Assembly: GCA_030411725.1 (NCBI GenBank)
Contig: MU839827.1
Location: 4,781,027 to 4,845,026, forward strand
From: Echria macrotheca
Taxonomy: Eukaryota > Ascomycota > Sordariomycetes > Sordariales > Schizotheciaceae
Direction of reading: 5' to 3'
DNA length: 64,000 nt
Part shown: positions 8,983-19,483 of the stretch, in pieces
Layout of the letters: the number at the start of each line of letters is the position of its first letter
Numbering within the stretch: position 1 is the first letter of the stretch
Made by a program: the position numbers and the translations under genes
Notes under the pieces: generated by a model
Databases searched by the model: none
What the model was told of the DNA's origin: nothing
What the model saw: the letters and a program-made list of their open reading frames with translations, nothing else

Positions 8983-11478
8983 ATGCCATTCGATATTGAG
9001 GTTGGAGAGAGCGCTTATCTCTTTGACCGGTCGACCATCCTTTCGGATGCCAAGAAATACCCGTGGCTGAAGGCCGACGTGCACGAAGCCGACGACAACG
9101 CACCACTCTGCTGGGTGTGCCGGTCCTTACAGTTCGAATACCTCTTCGCCGTCCCAACCGCCGACATGACGATCCCCGCGCATGAAGTTGCAGCGGTTCC
9201 CGAGCACGACAAAACTTCGGTCTTGCTTTGGGGCGGCTTGTGCCTTGGTAAAGTCGGTGGCCTTCGAGACAAGCCCTCGTGCCGTTTCTGCGCGTTTCTG
9301 TTGGAGTCGCTCCGCGAACTCAGCTCTACGCCTCATGACCCGCTGGCTACCTGGGCAGCTGACCAGAGCACACGAGTATACTTGCGCGGGTTGGTGCGCG
9401 GTGCAACGCTCTCATTTCGACGGCCAATGTCGAAGGACAAGTCCTCAGAACCCACACCCATCCATATATATATCTATCTCCGCCACGGAAAAGAGCCGCT
9501 CAGGTCGAGTCCCGTCCTCGGGCCAATCCAGCAGATTAGCAGCACCGAGCAGGTATCCGCAATCAGTGGCCGCCGTCGCGCCATCTGGGGCGGAAGGCTA
9601 TTGACAGGCGACGAGGTAGACTTGGCAGTCCTCCGCCGCTGGATATCGGCGTGTGGACCAGATGCGCAAGAGTCGCGGCCAGTACCAAGGATCAGACTGA
9701 TTGATGTCTCCGGGGGCTTTGTCACCAACGCTTTGGACAACCCACCCGAGTACGTCGCGCTCAGCTATGTCTGGGGCAAAACAAAGAACATGATGCTCAC
9801 CGCCTTAACCACGGCCAGCCTCCAAACGCCGGGTACCCTTACGGCGCACAACCCAGACATCCCGCTCACCATCCGCAACGCCATCCTCGCCTGCCAGCTC
9901 CTCTCCTTGTCCCATCTTTGGGTCGACAGTCTCTGCATTGAGCAAGACTCGCCTCTCAAAATAACCACCATTAAGCAAATGGACGCCATTTACGGGTGCG
10001 CCCGTCTCACACTCGTCGCAGCAGCAGGATCTGATGCGCAGGCTGGACTCCCCGGCATACGAACCGGCACACGGCCGCGGCAGCAACGCGTCGTGCGCAT
10101 CACGAGTGCACTTCTACTGTCCAAGGTCCTCCCCACATTCAAGTCCGTTGTCGATCATAGCACCTGGAACTCGCGCGGCTGGACGTACCAAGAGCGAGTC
10201 TTGTCAGAACGCAAGTTGTACTTTACGGACCAGCAAGCATACTATGAGTGCCCGCACGGCTTTAGCTGTGAGGATAACCTCTCCGGCCCACACGAAAGTG
10301 ACGCTCCCCTAAATGATCCCGGACACGGCGGCAACGACGACGACGACTCTACACCAGGCGGCGTGGTAGACGACAGATACCAGCTCGAGCAAAAAGGCGT
10401 CTTGAATTATGCAATCTACGAGGGGGTGGTCCGGGAGTACACTGCGCGCATGCTCGGCTACGAGGAGGATGGCGAGGCTGCGTTTAGGGGCGTGGCAAAT
10501 GCGATGCAACTGCGCTTGTTTTACGGTTCCCCTATGATATTTGGGATACCACTATGCTGCATCGACCTGGCGTTGCTCTGGCGTCCGTCTGGCCGCCTGG
10601 AAAGGCGGCGTCGCCGCCTCCTACACGCCGTCAGCACCGCTACGAATTTCCCGTCTTGGACGTGGATGGGGTGGAAAGGCAGCTTCTTGATGGAGAGCGT
10701 CGGAAACAAGTCAGAGAGAATCCTCAGTCGCGTCGAATGGCTTGACGCGAGAGATCAGGCATCGCTGCTGCCCAAGCCCTCGACGGGGATGCCACCACCA
10801 TCCTGGCCGGGGTGGAGGACGTGGACGCGCCATGTAGACAAGCATGGCTTTGCATTCTATAACCCCAATAGTGCTGCTGCAGGTGGCGCGGAACAACGCT
10901 TTTGTCACCCGGTGCCGGGGTATGTAAGCGGCCAAGCAGCCCCGGTCGACCCAGTGTCTGGCTTGCTCTTCATGCGGGCGGAGGTGTCGCAAATGAGCTT
11001 ATCAACTTTGCACACTAACAGATGGGACCAAGAACCGTCTTGCAACAACGGAGACCACGCGTCCGCGACATGCCAGCTCTGGATATTGGACAACGCAGGC
11101 AAGCGTGCCGGGATCGCGTATGTTGATGGCGAGTGGCTTGTGGGTAAGGAATCCGCCGCAGCCAGACGCGGACTCTACTTCGTCAAACTCAGTCAGCAAA
11201 CCTTTTCTCTCAACGAGTCCGACCCTGCATGGAATGAAGAGACTTGGTCGTACAGTGGCACACCTGGCTCGCCTGCTCTCCATCCGCAGGAGCCGCTTGG
11301 TCCAGAGGATGAAGCTTTTGACCAGGCCGTCTATGACCAGAATATTTGCTGGTGTTTGTACAACGTCCTTCTCATTGAGTGGTTCGATGGCGTCGCCTAC
11401 AGGGTGGGCATCGGCCAGGTTCATATTCATGCATTTGATAACGCCCATCCTGAATGCAAAACGGTAGCTGTTGGGTAG
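8983..11478 (+). CDS. HET-domain protein (heterokaryon incompatibility type), 831 aa
   Basis: Single exon. The HET domain lies at about residues 255-410 with its three conserved blocks: YVALSYVWGK, LWVDSLCIEQD and SRGWTYQERVLS. Upstream, two Cys pairs (CWVC near residue 44 and CRFC near residue 105) form a possible small metal-binding module; a similar arrangement occurs in the HET protein at 26989. The C-terminal 400 residues show FPSWTWMGWKG, a common late HET-protein motif, and no recognised partner domain. HET proteins trigger cell death after fusion of genetically different hyphae; the role of this particular copy is inferred from the domain only. The 831-aa length is normal for long HET proteins. 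It stands in a cluster with other HET genes and relics. Confidence 0.9.
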   Translation: MPFDIEVGESAYLFDRSTILSDAKKYPWLKADVHEADDNAPLCWVCRSLQFEYLFAVPTADMTIPAHEVAAVPEHDKTSVLLWGGLCLGKVGGLRDKPSCRFCAFLLESLRELSSTPHDPLATWAADQSTRVYLRGLVRGATLSFRRPMSKDKSSEPTPIHIYIYLRHGKEPLRSSPVLGPIQQISSTEQVSAISGRRRAIWGGRLLTGDEVDLAVLRRWISACGPDAQESRPVPRIRLIDVSGGFVTNALDNPPEYVALSYVWGKTKNMMLTALTTASLQTPGTLTAHNPDIPLTIRNAILACQLLSLSHLWVDSLCIEQDSPLKITTIKQMDAIYGCARLTLVAAAGSDAQAGLPGIRTGTRPRQQRVVRITSALLLSKVLPTFKSVVDHSTWNSRGWTYQERVLSERKLYFTDQQAYYECPHGFSCEDNLSGPHESDAPLNDPGHGGNDDDDSTPGGVVDDRYQLEQKGVLNYAIYEGVVREYTARMLGYEEDGEAAFRGVANAMQLRLFYGSPMIFGIPLCCIDLALLWRPSGRLERRRRRLLHAVSTATNFPSWTWMGWKGSFLMESVGNKSERILSRVEWLDARDQASLLPKPSTGMPPPSWPGWRTWTRHVDKHGFAFYNPNSAAAGGAEQRFCHPVPGYVSGQAAPVDPVSGLLFMRAEVSQMSLSTLHTNRWDQEPSCNNGDHASATCQLWILDNAGKRAGIAYVDGEWLVGKESAAARRGLYFVKLSQQTFSLNESDPAWNEETWSYSGTPGSPALHPQEPLGPEDEAFDQAVYDQNICWCLYNVLLIEWFDGVAYRVGIGQVHIHAFDNAHPECKTVAVG

Positions 11479-11593
11479 AGTCAGATGATACCATTCGCGA
11501 GGTGAACTCAGTCAACCTCATTCCCTTACTGCCTGCCTCTTTTGATTCTTGCCTTGTTCTCCTGCAAGCGAGGGCCAGAAGAACAAGGTATGT

Positions 11594-12094
11594 TCATAGG
11601 CTTGGAGTCTTCAACTTTGTTTGAGTTAGCCCCTGATCAATTCTAGAGTGGGACTGGAGTAGCTGAAGCATCTCGATATTAGGCTGGTGTAATAGAAGGA
11701 TTTGATTCAGCCCATAAGCAATCTTCCCAAGATTCGCGACTTTGGAAGCTCGATGTGGTGTACCGAGAAAACAGACCCCAGTGGCGGTGTGGTAAATGTC
11801 ATGTAAGTGGCCGGACATTATTCTGGACAGGGAAAAGGCTCCCTTAACTACAATACCGCCTAGGCTATGGGCCACAAATGGAATTGGCTTGGGGTAAGAC
11901 TCCTTCTTTTGATGGAGATGTCCAGTAGCAGCGTCTCTGCGTGTGGGAAGGCTCGCTGGCGAATCGCAAGGTGCCAACAAAGGCACTGCCCCCATCACGT
12001 TGTTACTGGTGCAATCGACTACCCCCTTGTTGAAATTTACCCATACCATATCTTCCATCTTGGTTGTTCCTGCCAGCCTCACCACCATAGCCAT
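11594..12094 (-). pseudogene. Relic of SesB-type alpha/beta hydrolase (NLR/HET-associated)
   Basis: On the minus strand a frame contains a serine-hydrolase elbow, PFVAHSLGGIVVK, followed by DIYHTATGVCFLGTPHR. This pairing is typical of the SesB/SERAC1-like hydrolase domains found alone or at the N terminus of fungal NLR proteins. The usual N-terminal VHGLGG-type strand, the catalytic acid and His, and any NACHT part are missing. The frame ends soon after, so this is a fragment. The first part of the open frame (before about 11910) is not family-like. Such hydrolases accompany allorecognition genes, which suits the HET-rich surroundings. Confidence 0.6.
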
Positions 12095-12259
12095 ACGGAT
12101 TAGTTCATTTCATCCCCGATAGATCCAGATCGCGGAACACGAATTAGTGCCCAACTATCGAGGGGCCACCAGCGGTGGCTTGACATCGTGGCCCGAAATG
12201 CGCCTGGCAAGCAAAGTCCTATATGGCTGGCAGGTCCGGACCGAAGAAGCTCCTAGGGC

Positions 12260-13075
12260 GTTGTCATCCGCGTGACGACCCGCACCTTCCTAAACCCGCA
12301 CACAGTAGCGTAAAAGTTGCTCATCTCGTCCGACAACTCCACCATCTTCCGGGTCTTTATCGAGGAATTTCACGCCCACCTCACCGCAGGCAACGACGCC
12401 AGCGGATCGGGTTACTACTTCATCCCCCCACCCACAACGACAAAGTGTAGCAACATCTCCACCTCGGCATTATCGTCTTCTTCGTCGGCCATCAAAACGC
12501 CACCATCGCAGTCCTGGTCCTGGATCCCTTGATCGCATTTGCCAACAGAACCTTTCCCCCGTCCTTGCTCGTCGCGGAGTGCTCCTAGGCCCCTACCTTC
12601 CGTTACATCCTTCACCAGCTCATCGCCAGTGACTCCGATACAGGCGGCGCCAGGGTGCTCTTCGGCTCCCACCTGGTCTCTCACTTCTTCCTCTCTAATT
12701 GCCAAGGCGCAGTCAAGCTGACCGACGCGCTCAGAAAGATCACCACCACTCCGCATGTCGGTATGATAACTAGCCACATCGTCTCCGGCAGGCAGGTCGC
12801 TCGCAATTCCGGCGTGGACATGGCTGTCAACCCCCGCCTGGCGCCGCACGGTCATTCATCTGGTCGGCAGCATGGGCTGTGCCGCCGACGCAACGGTGAA
12901 AGAGCAGAGAGAGAGGGTGAGGGAGGTCACCGAGGTGATAGTCCCGCTGTTAGCGGCGCTAGAGCCGGATATAGGGGCATATCTGAACGAAGCGAATGCG
13001 TATCAACGGGGCTTCCAGAAATCGTTTTGTGGAGATGCTAACTATAAAAAATTAAAGCAAATCAAGACAAGGTAG
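12260..13075 (+). pseudogene. Relic of FAD-linked oxidoreductase (berberine-bridge enzyme type)
   Basis: Three frames carry successive pieces of one family in the right order. From about 12270 to 12430: RVTTRTFLNP, then FRVFIEEFHAHL and GSGYYFIPP. From about 12655: a stretch ending VARNSGVDMAVNP. From about 12872 to 13073: EPDIGAYLNEANAYQRGFQ and SFCGDANYKKLKQIK, which matches the C-terminal BBE domain. Stops and frameshifts separate the pieces, the FAD-binding half is not visible, and the last 20 or so residues of the BBE domain are lost. The gene is therefore non-functional. Intact members oxidise sugars or secondary metabolites using bicovalent FAD. Confidence 0.7.
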
Positions 13076-13514
13076 TTTCCTGAGGGGGGTCTTTATCATG
13101 AGAGCCGGCGTGGCGAGTAAGGAGTGGGATACCGGGGCGTGTCGGTTGTGAGTGGGGCTCAGCGAGACCAAAATAGTTTTGTGTTGGCAACCACCAAGAC
13201 ATGAGTGGAAAGCAATCCAAGATTCAGCTCCACCATCTTCTTTGGCAAGCTTGGCCACCTCACATGCATTGTTATACCGGGGCGTCTCCGCACTCTCCAC
13301 AATGCATATTGAGTGGGTGAGTTCTGTCATGTCTCTTTCTCTCTCTCTTTTTGTCATACGATACCAGTTTACCTGCACAGCATGGCATCCCATACTCATA
13401 TGGATTTGTTATCCGCGTCTGAGCGCTCAGCGCCCGGATACCACCTTTGCCATTTTACAACCGATTCACCAGCAGTCTCCTCTTCCAACCAAGCCAGCCT
13501 ACCATCATCACTGC
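13076..13514. other. Intergenic, nothing recognised
   Basis: About 440 bp between the FAD oxidase relic and the small membrane protein gene. A CT-rich run (TCTCTTTCTCTCTCTC) occurs near 13331-13347. No gene is supported. Confidence 0.45.
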
Positions 13515-14039
13515 CTAATAGCCGAGGAAAGCTAATACAGTAGCAACCGCCCACAAACACGCGAGGTCATCACAAAGCCTCATGACCTCCATGTGGTGGG
13601 ATACCGATTCGTTGTACTCGTCCGTAAGAAGCACCCTCTTTTCATCTGCCCAGAATGACTGGATATACCCCCCGACAGCAAACTCGCCGAGACAAAGGAC
13701 TACAAGCCAGAGCAGACCGAAGACCCGCTGGGTAGGTGCTGTTGATGCAAAAACGAGGCGATGCAATGCGCCCAGGAAGGAGATGACGCTCTGTTTGTTG
13801 GGTATTAGTACGCCATTTCTTCGGACAACCATATACTAGTGGCTTACTATAGCAACCCCAGCGGCAACGGTGTATCTGGTGTCCCCAAGGCGCTTCTCAG
13901 CGGTGCTGCTCCCTTTGGCTGCTTTCTCTGCTTTGTCTTTGTATTTGCGCAAGTTAGGAATGGATTGCATTGAGTGGTACAAGGAGTATCCGCTTGTGCC
14001 AGCGATGGCAAAGTTGAGGAGAGTTGCGATGGGAGCCAT
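13515..14039 (-). CDS. Small multi-pass membrane protein, 155 aa, unknown function
   Basis: Two exons on the minus strand, 14039-13848 and 13790-13515. The 57-nt intron (13791-13847) has a GTAAGC donor, a strong TACTAAT branch point and a CAG acceptor, and leaves phase 0. The protein begins with a short hydrophobic stretch, then a Lys-rich segment (about residues 30-50), followed by hydrophobic segments at about residues 55-75, 84-105 and 140-154. I do not recognise a family. The clean intron argues for a real gene rather than a chance frame. It lies between relics and a HET gene in the accessory region. Confidence 0.65.
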
Positions 14040-14597
14040 TTGCGGGCGGTTGAGGACTTTTTACGCCTTCGCAAGTTGGTGGTTCTCAACCTGAATTATC
14101 GATGAGGTTGCTTCAAGTTTTCCATGTTTCAGGTCTGGCTTGGCAGTCACGTGGTAAAGGGATCACGAGATCCCCAGGCTTCAGAAGTCACTCACGCGGC
14201 TGTGAGAGGTCTAGAACTATATTATAGTACCTGAACGTATTTTTTATATTAAGGACCTTACCCCTAGGGCCTTGGTTACGCCGGTTCGTAATGTTAAAGT
14301 TCAACACCTGTTCGTCGCGTCTTCCTCTTTAGGTTAGCAGTGATTGGCTGGCGTGACATACTGTGGCTCAAACCTTGCTTAGCCCCTTGTGGCTTTCCCC
14401 CTGCCATCTTCCTGGTCGTGACACCCCCGATAAGGGAATAATACGCTTAATGGCTTGGCCGTGCGTTTTTCCTTTCCCCGCTTGCCACCTCAACGATCCG
14501 TGCGCTGCCGAGCAACAGGTAACTACCTACACGCGTTTCTATCATTCTACTTACTTTGATCTTGTTTCTCCATTACCTCCATTACCAGTGCCTATCG
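14040..14597. other. Intergenic between divergent genes
   Basis: About 560 bp separate the minus-strand membrane protein gene from the plus-strand HET gene, so it holds both promoters. An AT-rich patch lies at about 14215-14260. No gene is supported. Confidence 0.45.
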
Positions 14598-16286
14598 ATG
14601 CGTCTCATAAACACATCGAGTCTCGAGATCGAAGAATTCCACGGTGGCAATGTCCCTAAATACGCCATCCTCTCACATACCTGGGGCGCTGCCGAGGCGC
14701 TGTTCGAACAGTGGACCAGCCGTCTGAGCAGACTGCGACACACCAGATGCCCTGGGTTCTCCAAAGTGCGTGCAGCATGTAAGCGGGCTCGCTCTGATGG
14801 CTTCGGCTATGTCTGGGTCGACACAGTGTGCATCAACAAGTCGAGCTCGGCCGAGCTGTCCGAGGCCATCAACTCCATGTATGCCTGGTACGAAAGGTCA
14901 AGCGTATGTTACGTCTATCTGTCAGACGTAGTCAGTCGCTGCGGCGACACTACGGACACGCTCGATCTGGTGAGACGGAGCAGATGGTTCAGGCGCGGTT
15001 GGACACTGCAAGAGCTGCTCGCCCCAACAAATGTTGAATTTTATACCAGAAACTGGAACCTCCTGGGCACGAAGAATGCGCTTGCGTTTTTGATCTCCGA
15101 GGTCACAGGCATTGAAGAAGTTTGCTTGCGCAAAAGGAAAAGGATCGACGAATACAGCATTGCACAGAGGATGGCTTGGGCCGCCAACCGAGTCACGACC
15201 AGAGAGGAAGACATAGCCTACTGCTTGATGGGCATCTTTGGCATCAGTATGCCATTGTTGTACGGGGAGGGTCAGAAGGCGTTCGTGAGGCTGCAGGAGG
15301 AAATCATCAAAAGCTCGGACGACCATAGCATACTCGCCTTCGACACGGCCTTATCCGAGGGAACTCTCTTCGCCCACCATCCAGCTGTCTTCGCGCAAAG
15401 CAACCGAATACATCCCAATTTCGCGCATAAGCTCACCACACCGTTTGTCATGACCAATGTTGGCCTCTCCATTACGACACCGCTGGTCCAGACCTTATCG
15501 CCGTACTGGTTCCTCGCCTTGCTCAATTGCGTGGAAATTAACACGCATCCTACACTGAGGCGTGGGCTGGTCTACCTGCCACTGATAGGGAAAGAAAACA
15601 AGTTCATGAGAGCTCGCGCCCCGGTCAGCCTTATATATAAACCGATGGATGAAGGGTCGCTCGACTCCAAAGACGATATTCAAGACCTCACAACGCCTAC
15701 CGAAACGAGCTACCTGATCTCTTATTTCAAACGCGTGTACTCCGTATATGGGACGGAGATGGACTATGCGATGAAAGGGTTCGAGGTCGAAAACAAGACT
15801 CATGGGGGTTTCATGATAGCCTTCCCGAGAGGACTCGCTAGCTATAGGCTCCTTACAGCCTACCCTAGCGAGGACCTCCAATCCGACATCAGCTTCTTTA
15901 TTCCCACTACACGGCCTATGCCTCGAGACAAGGACTCACGTTCTGGTCTCTGCACTGGTAGAGGCATGATTATATTTGAGAGGCCAGGCAAATCGACGGG
16001 GAAATACATTGGCCTGTATCTTGCGGGGACTGCCATGTTGCGAGATTGGACCTGTCGGGTGGTGTCAGTCCCTGACGACTTCGAGATTGAAAGGGCCGAA
16101 GACGTATTAGAGGCCGCGGACGAAGAAGCGCTCCATGGAGCGTGGGTTCAGCACGACCGCTGTGGAAATACCATTATACAAGCCCGCACACGGTTCCAAA
16201 CACTGAATGGGGATCCATGCAACGAGGCAGTTATGGTTGAGATTGTGTTTGATGGCGATGTCTTTCTTCAGGAGAGAGGGATCTGA
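14598..16286 (+). CDS. HET-domain protein, 562 aa
   Basis: The start is placed at the ATG at 14598 because HET proteins of this subgroup typically begin MRLINT; the frame is open from 14556 but the extra residues look like untranslated leader. The HET domain occupies about residues 1-150. Its blocks are YAILSHTWG, YVWVDTVCINKSSSAELSEAINSM and FRRGWTLQELLAP. It continues with YSIAQRMAWAANR and EDIAYCLMGIFGISMPLLYGEGQ, the usual continuation in this subgroup. The C-terminal 300 residues have no recognised domain and no NACHT or WD repeats. It is a single exon and intact. The likely role is nonself recognition and programmed cell death after hyphal fusion, inferred from the domain only. Confidence 0.9.
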   Translation: MRLINTSSLEIEEFHGGNVPKYAILSHTWGAAEALFEQWTSRLSRLRHTRCPGFSKVRAACKRARSDGFGYVWVDTVCINKSSSAELSEAINSMYAWYERSSVCYVYLSDVVSRCGDTTDTLDLVRRSRWFRRGWTLQELLAPTNVEFYTRNWNLLGTKNALAFLISEVTGIEEVCLRKRKRIDEYSIAQRMAWAANRVTTREEDIAYCLMGIFGISMPLLYGEGQKAFVRLQEEIIKSSDDHSILAFDTALSEGTLFAHHPAVFAQSNRIHPNFAHKLTTPFVMTNVGLSITTPLVQTLSPYWFLALLNCVEINTHPTLRRGLVYLPLIGKENKFMRARAPVSLIYKPMDEGSLDSKDDIQDLTTPTETSYLISYFKRVYSVYGTEMDYAMKGFEVENKTHGGFMIAFPRGLASYRLLTAYPSEDLQSDISFFIPTTRPMPRDKDSRSGLCTGRGMIIFERPGKSTGKYIGLYLAGTAMLRDWTCRVVSVPDDFEIERAEDVLEAADEEALHGAWVQHDRCGNTIIQARTRFQTLNGDPCNEAVMVEIVFDGDVFLQERGI

Positions 16287-17363
16287 CTGTACTGGTACTT
16301 TTTTGTCGAATAACGAGACGACTGCTCGCGTGGCTTCTAACTGAATAGCTGCGAGCTTAGCGAAAACTGAGCTTTATGTCGATCAATAATGTCGACAGCG
16401 AAGTCGGAGATAGTGGACTTGTCGACTCGGTGATAGCTGCACTCCGGATCGGATACGAGTCGTATCTAAGGCAATCAGTTCAACGTTCGAGGCGTGCGCC
16501 GCAATTGCCATAAAGCAATGACTGGCCCAGGTAGCCAGATATGCACTTTACTGTGTGTCTCTCTCCTGCGCCCACTCTGAGGATTGCCCCATGGCCGGAT
16601 GGCCTGATGGCCTGATGGCGCTCTGGCGCGTTGGCGAGTAGGAGATGCCTGCTCAATACTCACGTTCGTAAATACAATCACGTAGGAATTGACATGCAGC
16701 AACCTAGAATCATCGATGCAATACGACGAATCAAGACATTCCAGGGGCGGGTGTGAGGTGAAACACAGCAACGGTCGGTTACCAATTGGGCCTTTCATCA
16801 GCAATACCAGGTGCCTCGCTCTCTGTACTTAGAGTGCCAGAAAAGGAGAGGCGAGATAAAATAGTAGTATTATGGAATTCTCAGAACGGGCAGAATGTTT
16901 AGTCGATCGCATAGGGTTTGCTCTAGCTCAAGGGATTGGTTGTCTGCATTTGTAGTACGTCTATTCCCCTGCTAAGCTTTACTAGGCCAGGCCTCCCGTC
17001 GTCAACTGCGTTGTCCCTTTGTCATGCCCTAACACCTACGTCAATCTCCCAGAAAGCGCATTGCGGAACTAGCTCACCGCTCAGCTGGTCCGTAAGCTCC
17101 GAGTTAAACACATGCAGGAGCAGATCCCACACGCTGTCCCACGCGAGAATCGTCGGCGCCGCGCTGCCGCGCAGCATCAGGCGTGAGACCACTATAACGT
17201 CCATAAAGCACCCGGACGAACCGGAGTTTCTAGACTTGTACCCGTATCTCTCCGCTTTGGAGCATCGCAACTGCGAATAGGTGTCAAGCAGTTACTGGCG
17301 ATCCGCCGCGCCTAAGAGCGCTGTTATTGAGCAACCGACTCATAATGCCAACCTTAGTACGGA
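16287..17363. other. Intergenic, mostly degenerate sequence
   Basis: About 1.1 kb without a supported gene. A minus-strand frame near 16690-16730 reads RLLHVNSY, like a HET protein start, but nothing downstream supports it. Confidence 0.4.
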
Positions 17364-18266
17364 TTACCATTCCGTTAGACCAGTCCAACACGGTATCATG
17401 ACCTTGTTGCCCTGCAGCACAACCATGTCGGTCGTCATAATGGTAGTGTCGTTGCGCGAAACGACAACGAACCTCTCGCCAGTAGATGCGACGCGCGCTA
17501 TAACGCCTTGGTCACAACGACGCAATGAAGGTTTGCATGACGATGACAACTTTGGCAAAATTTCTTCATCGCCGCCAGTGTGAAGGGCGCTACCGGGGCC
17601 GGGCCTCAACCAAGGGGTTCGCCTGCAAACGCGGCGTTAACGGGACCCTACTCACTGTCGGGGAGTATATGAGGAATCTCGTGCGCGAGAAAGGTAGCCA
17701 ATCATCATAAATTCGGATTATGGAGCCTACGGCTATGAATTATCACTGCCGGGAAATGCGGATGGATCGGTAATTTCGGGCTCGAGTAGGTCGCTCTCGC
17801 TTGGCGAGACCTGGAGTGTCGACGGCACCCAATGTGCCACCATAGAGTACGCCACAGCTCACCGACCTGTTTCGCTTTACGTCTACGGTACCCAGTCCTG
17901 TGCTTTCGATCAGCTTTGTGGGTGCCCTATTTTCAACTGCCCCAACGCATGATGATCAATGTCACTACGATATTTGATCTTGATCGCAAATGGGCGCGAT
18001 TCTACCGGCAGAATCCCTAGGATGCCGTAGACCCTGTCGCGCGGACCCGTGTTCTCGGTTTTCTGTATTTGCCGTAGCAGGCGACCGAGCCAGACACCAG
18101 CGTCGTTGCACATGTCTGACACGGGATCGGCTCTCACTACCCCCTTTTGGTACCTATCGCTGGATGCTTGTGGTTTTGGCTCAGGACTACGGCCGCCTTG
18201 CGGAAGAGAAACCACTGTCATCTGCTGCCTCCGCGCCTGCAGTATTTGCTCCATCCCGTACTGCAT
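17364..18266 (-). pseudogene. HET-protein relic
   Basis: Minus-strand frames carry pieces typical of the region after the HET core. The piece at 18266-17910 includes PRDRVYGILGILP, a signature of HET proteins. The piece at 17609-17364 resembles their C-terminal block (GERFVVVS, then DMVVLQGNKV). Stops and frame changes separate them, and the diagnostic HET core blocks (SYVWG, RGWTYQE) are missing upstream. This is a decayed gene, and its assignment rests mainly on the first piece. Confidence 0.5.
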
Positions 18267-19483
18267 CCCAAGCTGTGCAGCGGAACTCTTGCTGATGAGT
18301 TAGGTTTCCCAAAAAGCTGCTTGCTATGTGGTAGGCTAGCCGTCGCGCTCGCATAAGGGGCCCGCTGGGTCTCAGAAGATTGTAGCGGCTTGCACTTAGT
18401 GTCTGTCGGCGTTAAGTCCGCGACCTAGGCCTCTTTGAAGAACTGGGCAATGCCATCTATAAAGCAGTAGATGGAAAATCCAGCACAACGTCCACGATCA
18501 TGCGCTACCAGATTCGGTGGAACACCTGACAAAGGACGTAAATGCAGCTGAGGGACGACAAGCTTAGAACAAGACACAAAGGCGCCTTTCGAACTAAATT
18601 CGGCAATCAAACGGGAGAACGAACTTCATGGTAACAGATTCGTGACAACGACAACACGGAGAGCGTGCTTTGTTCTAAAAGTGCAGGGTGAAAATCAGGA
18701 AGTGCGTGCAAGAACATAGAATGACGTGTCCAGTTTTTACCTCTTTTGCTCGCATGCCCACACATGTGTACACACCCGAAAGCTTGCCGCTTCCGACTTT
18801 CTGTAGGTACCCGGAGTGAATTTTCCATGAGACTGTAAATGACGATTTCCACCAACCCTTGAACAATACAGCCCGTGGGCGAAGGATGGAGGGTGAAGCA
18901 GACCCGATGAAGTGGAACAGATAATCGGGCCGGCAGTGCGTGAGTGCCTAAGCGCTTAGACAGCACATGGGGTGCCGTGGAGTTTTCGAAAATGCGGGGT
19001 AGGAAAGCAGGGCACTCGGTTGGTCCCATAACACCCAGTTTAGAGGCTGCCAACTGTTAGGTCACAATCATGTCGATCCAGATCGACCTTGGGAAAGGCA
19101 AATCCAGCGATGGGGAGCCGATCCCACTCTCTTTTCTCGGGCGTCTCCGGGCTAAATTGGTTAACACGACTTCGATTTACGCCGAGATTCCCATCTCTTT
19201 GCAGGTTAAGCGACCTTTACCTCGCAGATCAGCGTTATCGCGCCCATGCTAAGCGCAATAGTTCCAGCACACACGATCGTGTTCTCTCTCCGCTAGGCAA
19301 TGAGCAATCGGCCTACCTAGTCTGCATGGAATCATTTGCCCACGATCAACCATGGGCTGGGTGCTTAACAGAAGACATTCCGCACTCAATTCTCAATGCC
19401 AGAGCCATTCTGACTTTTTATGAACGACCTATAGTCTTGGACTTCCAGCTCCCATTCTGGTCATCTTGCTATCGCATTGATGC
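18267..19483. other. Intergenic, nothing recognised
   Basis: About 1.2 kb with only short frames and no recognisable domain. It leads into the SAT4-like gene. Confidence 0.4.

Noticed and set aside
16680..16730. Minus-strand RLLHVNSY resembling the start of a HET protein
   Set aside because: No start codon at the right place and no HET block downstream; too short to support a gene.
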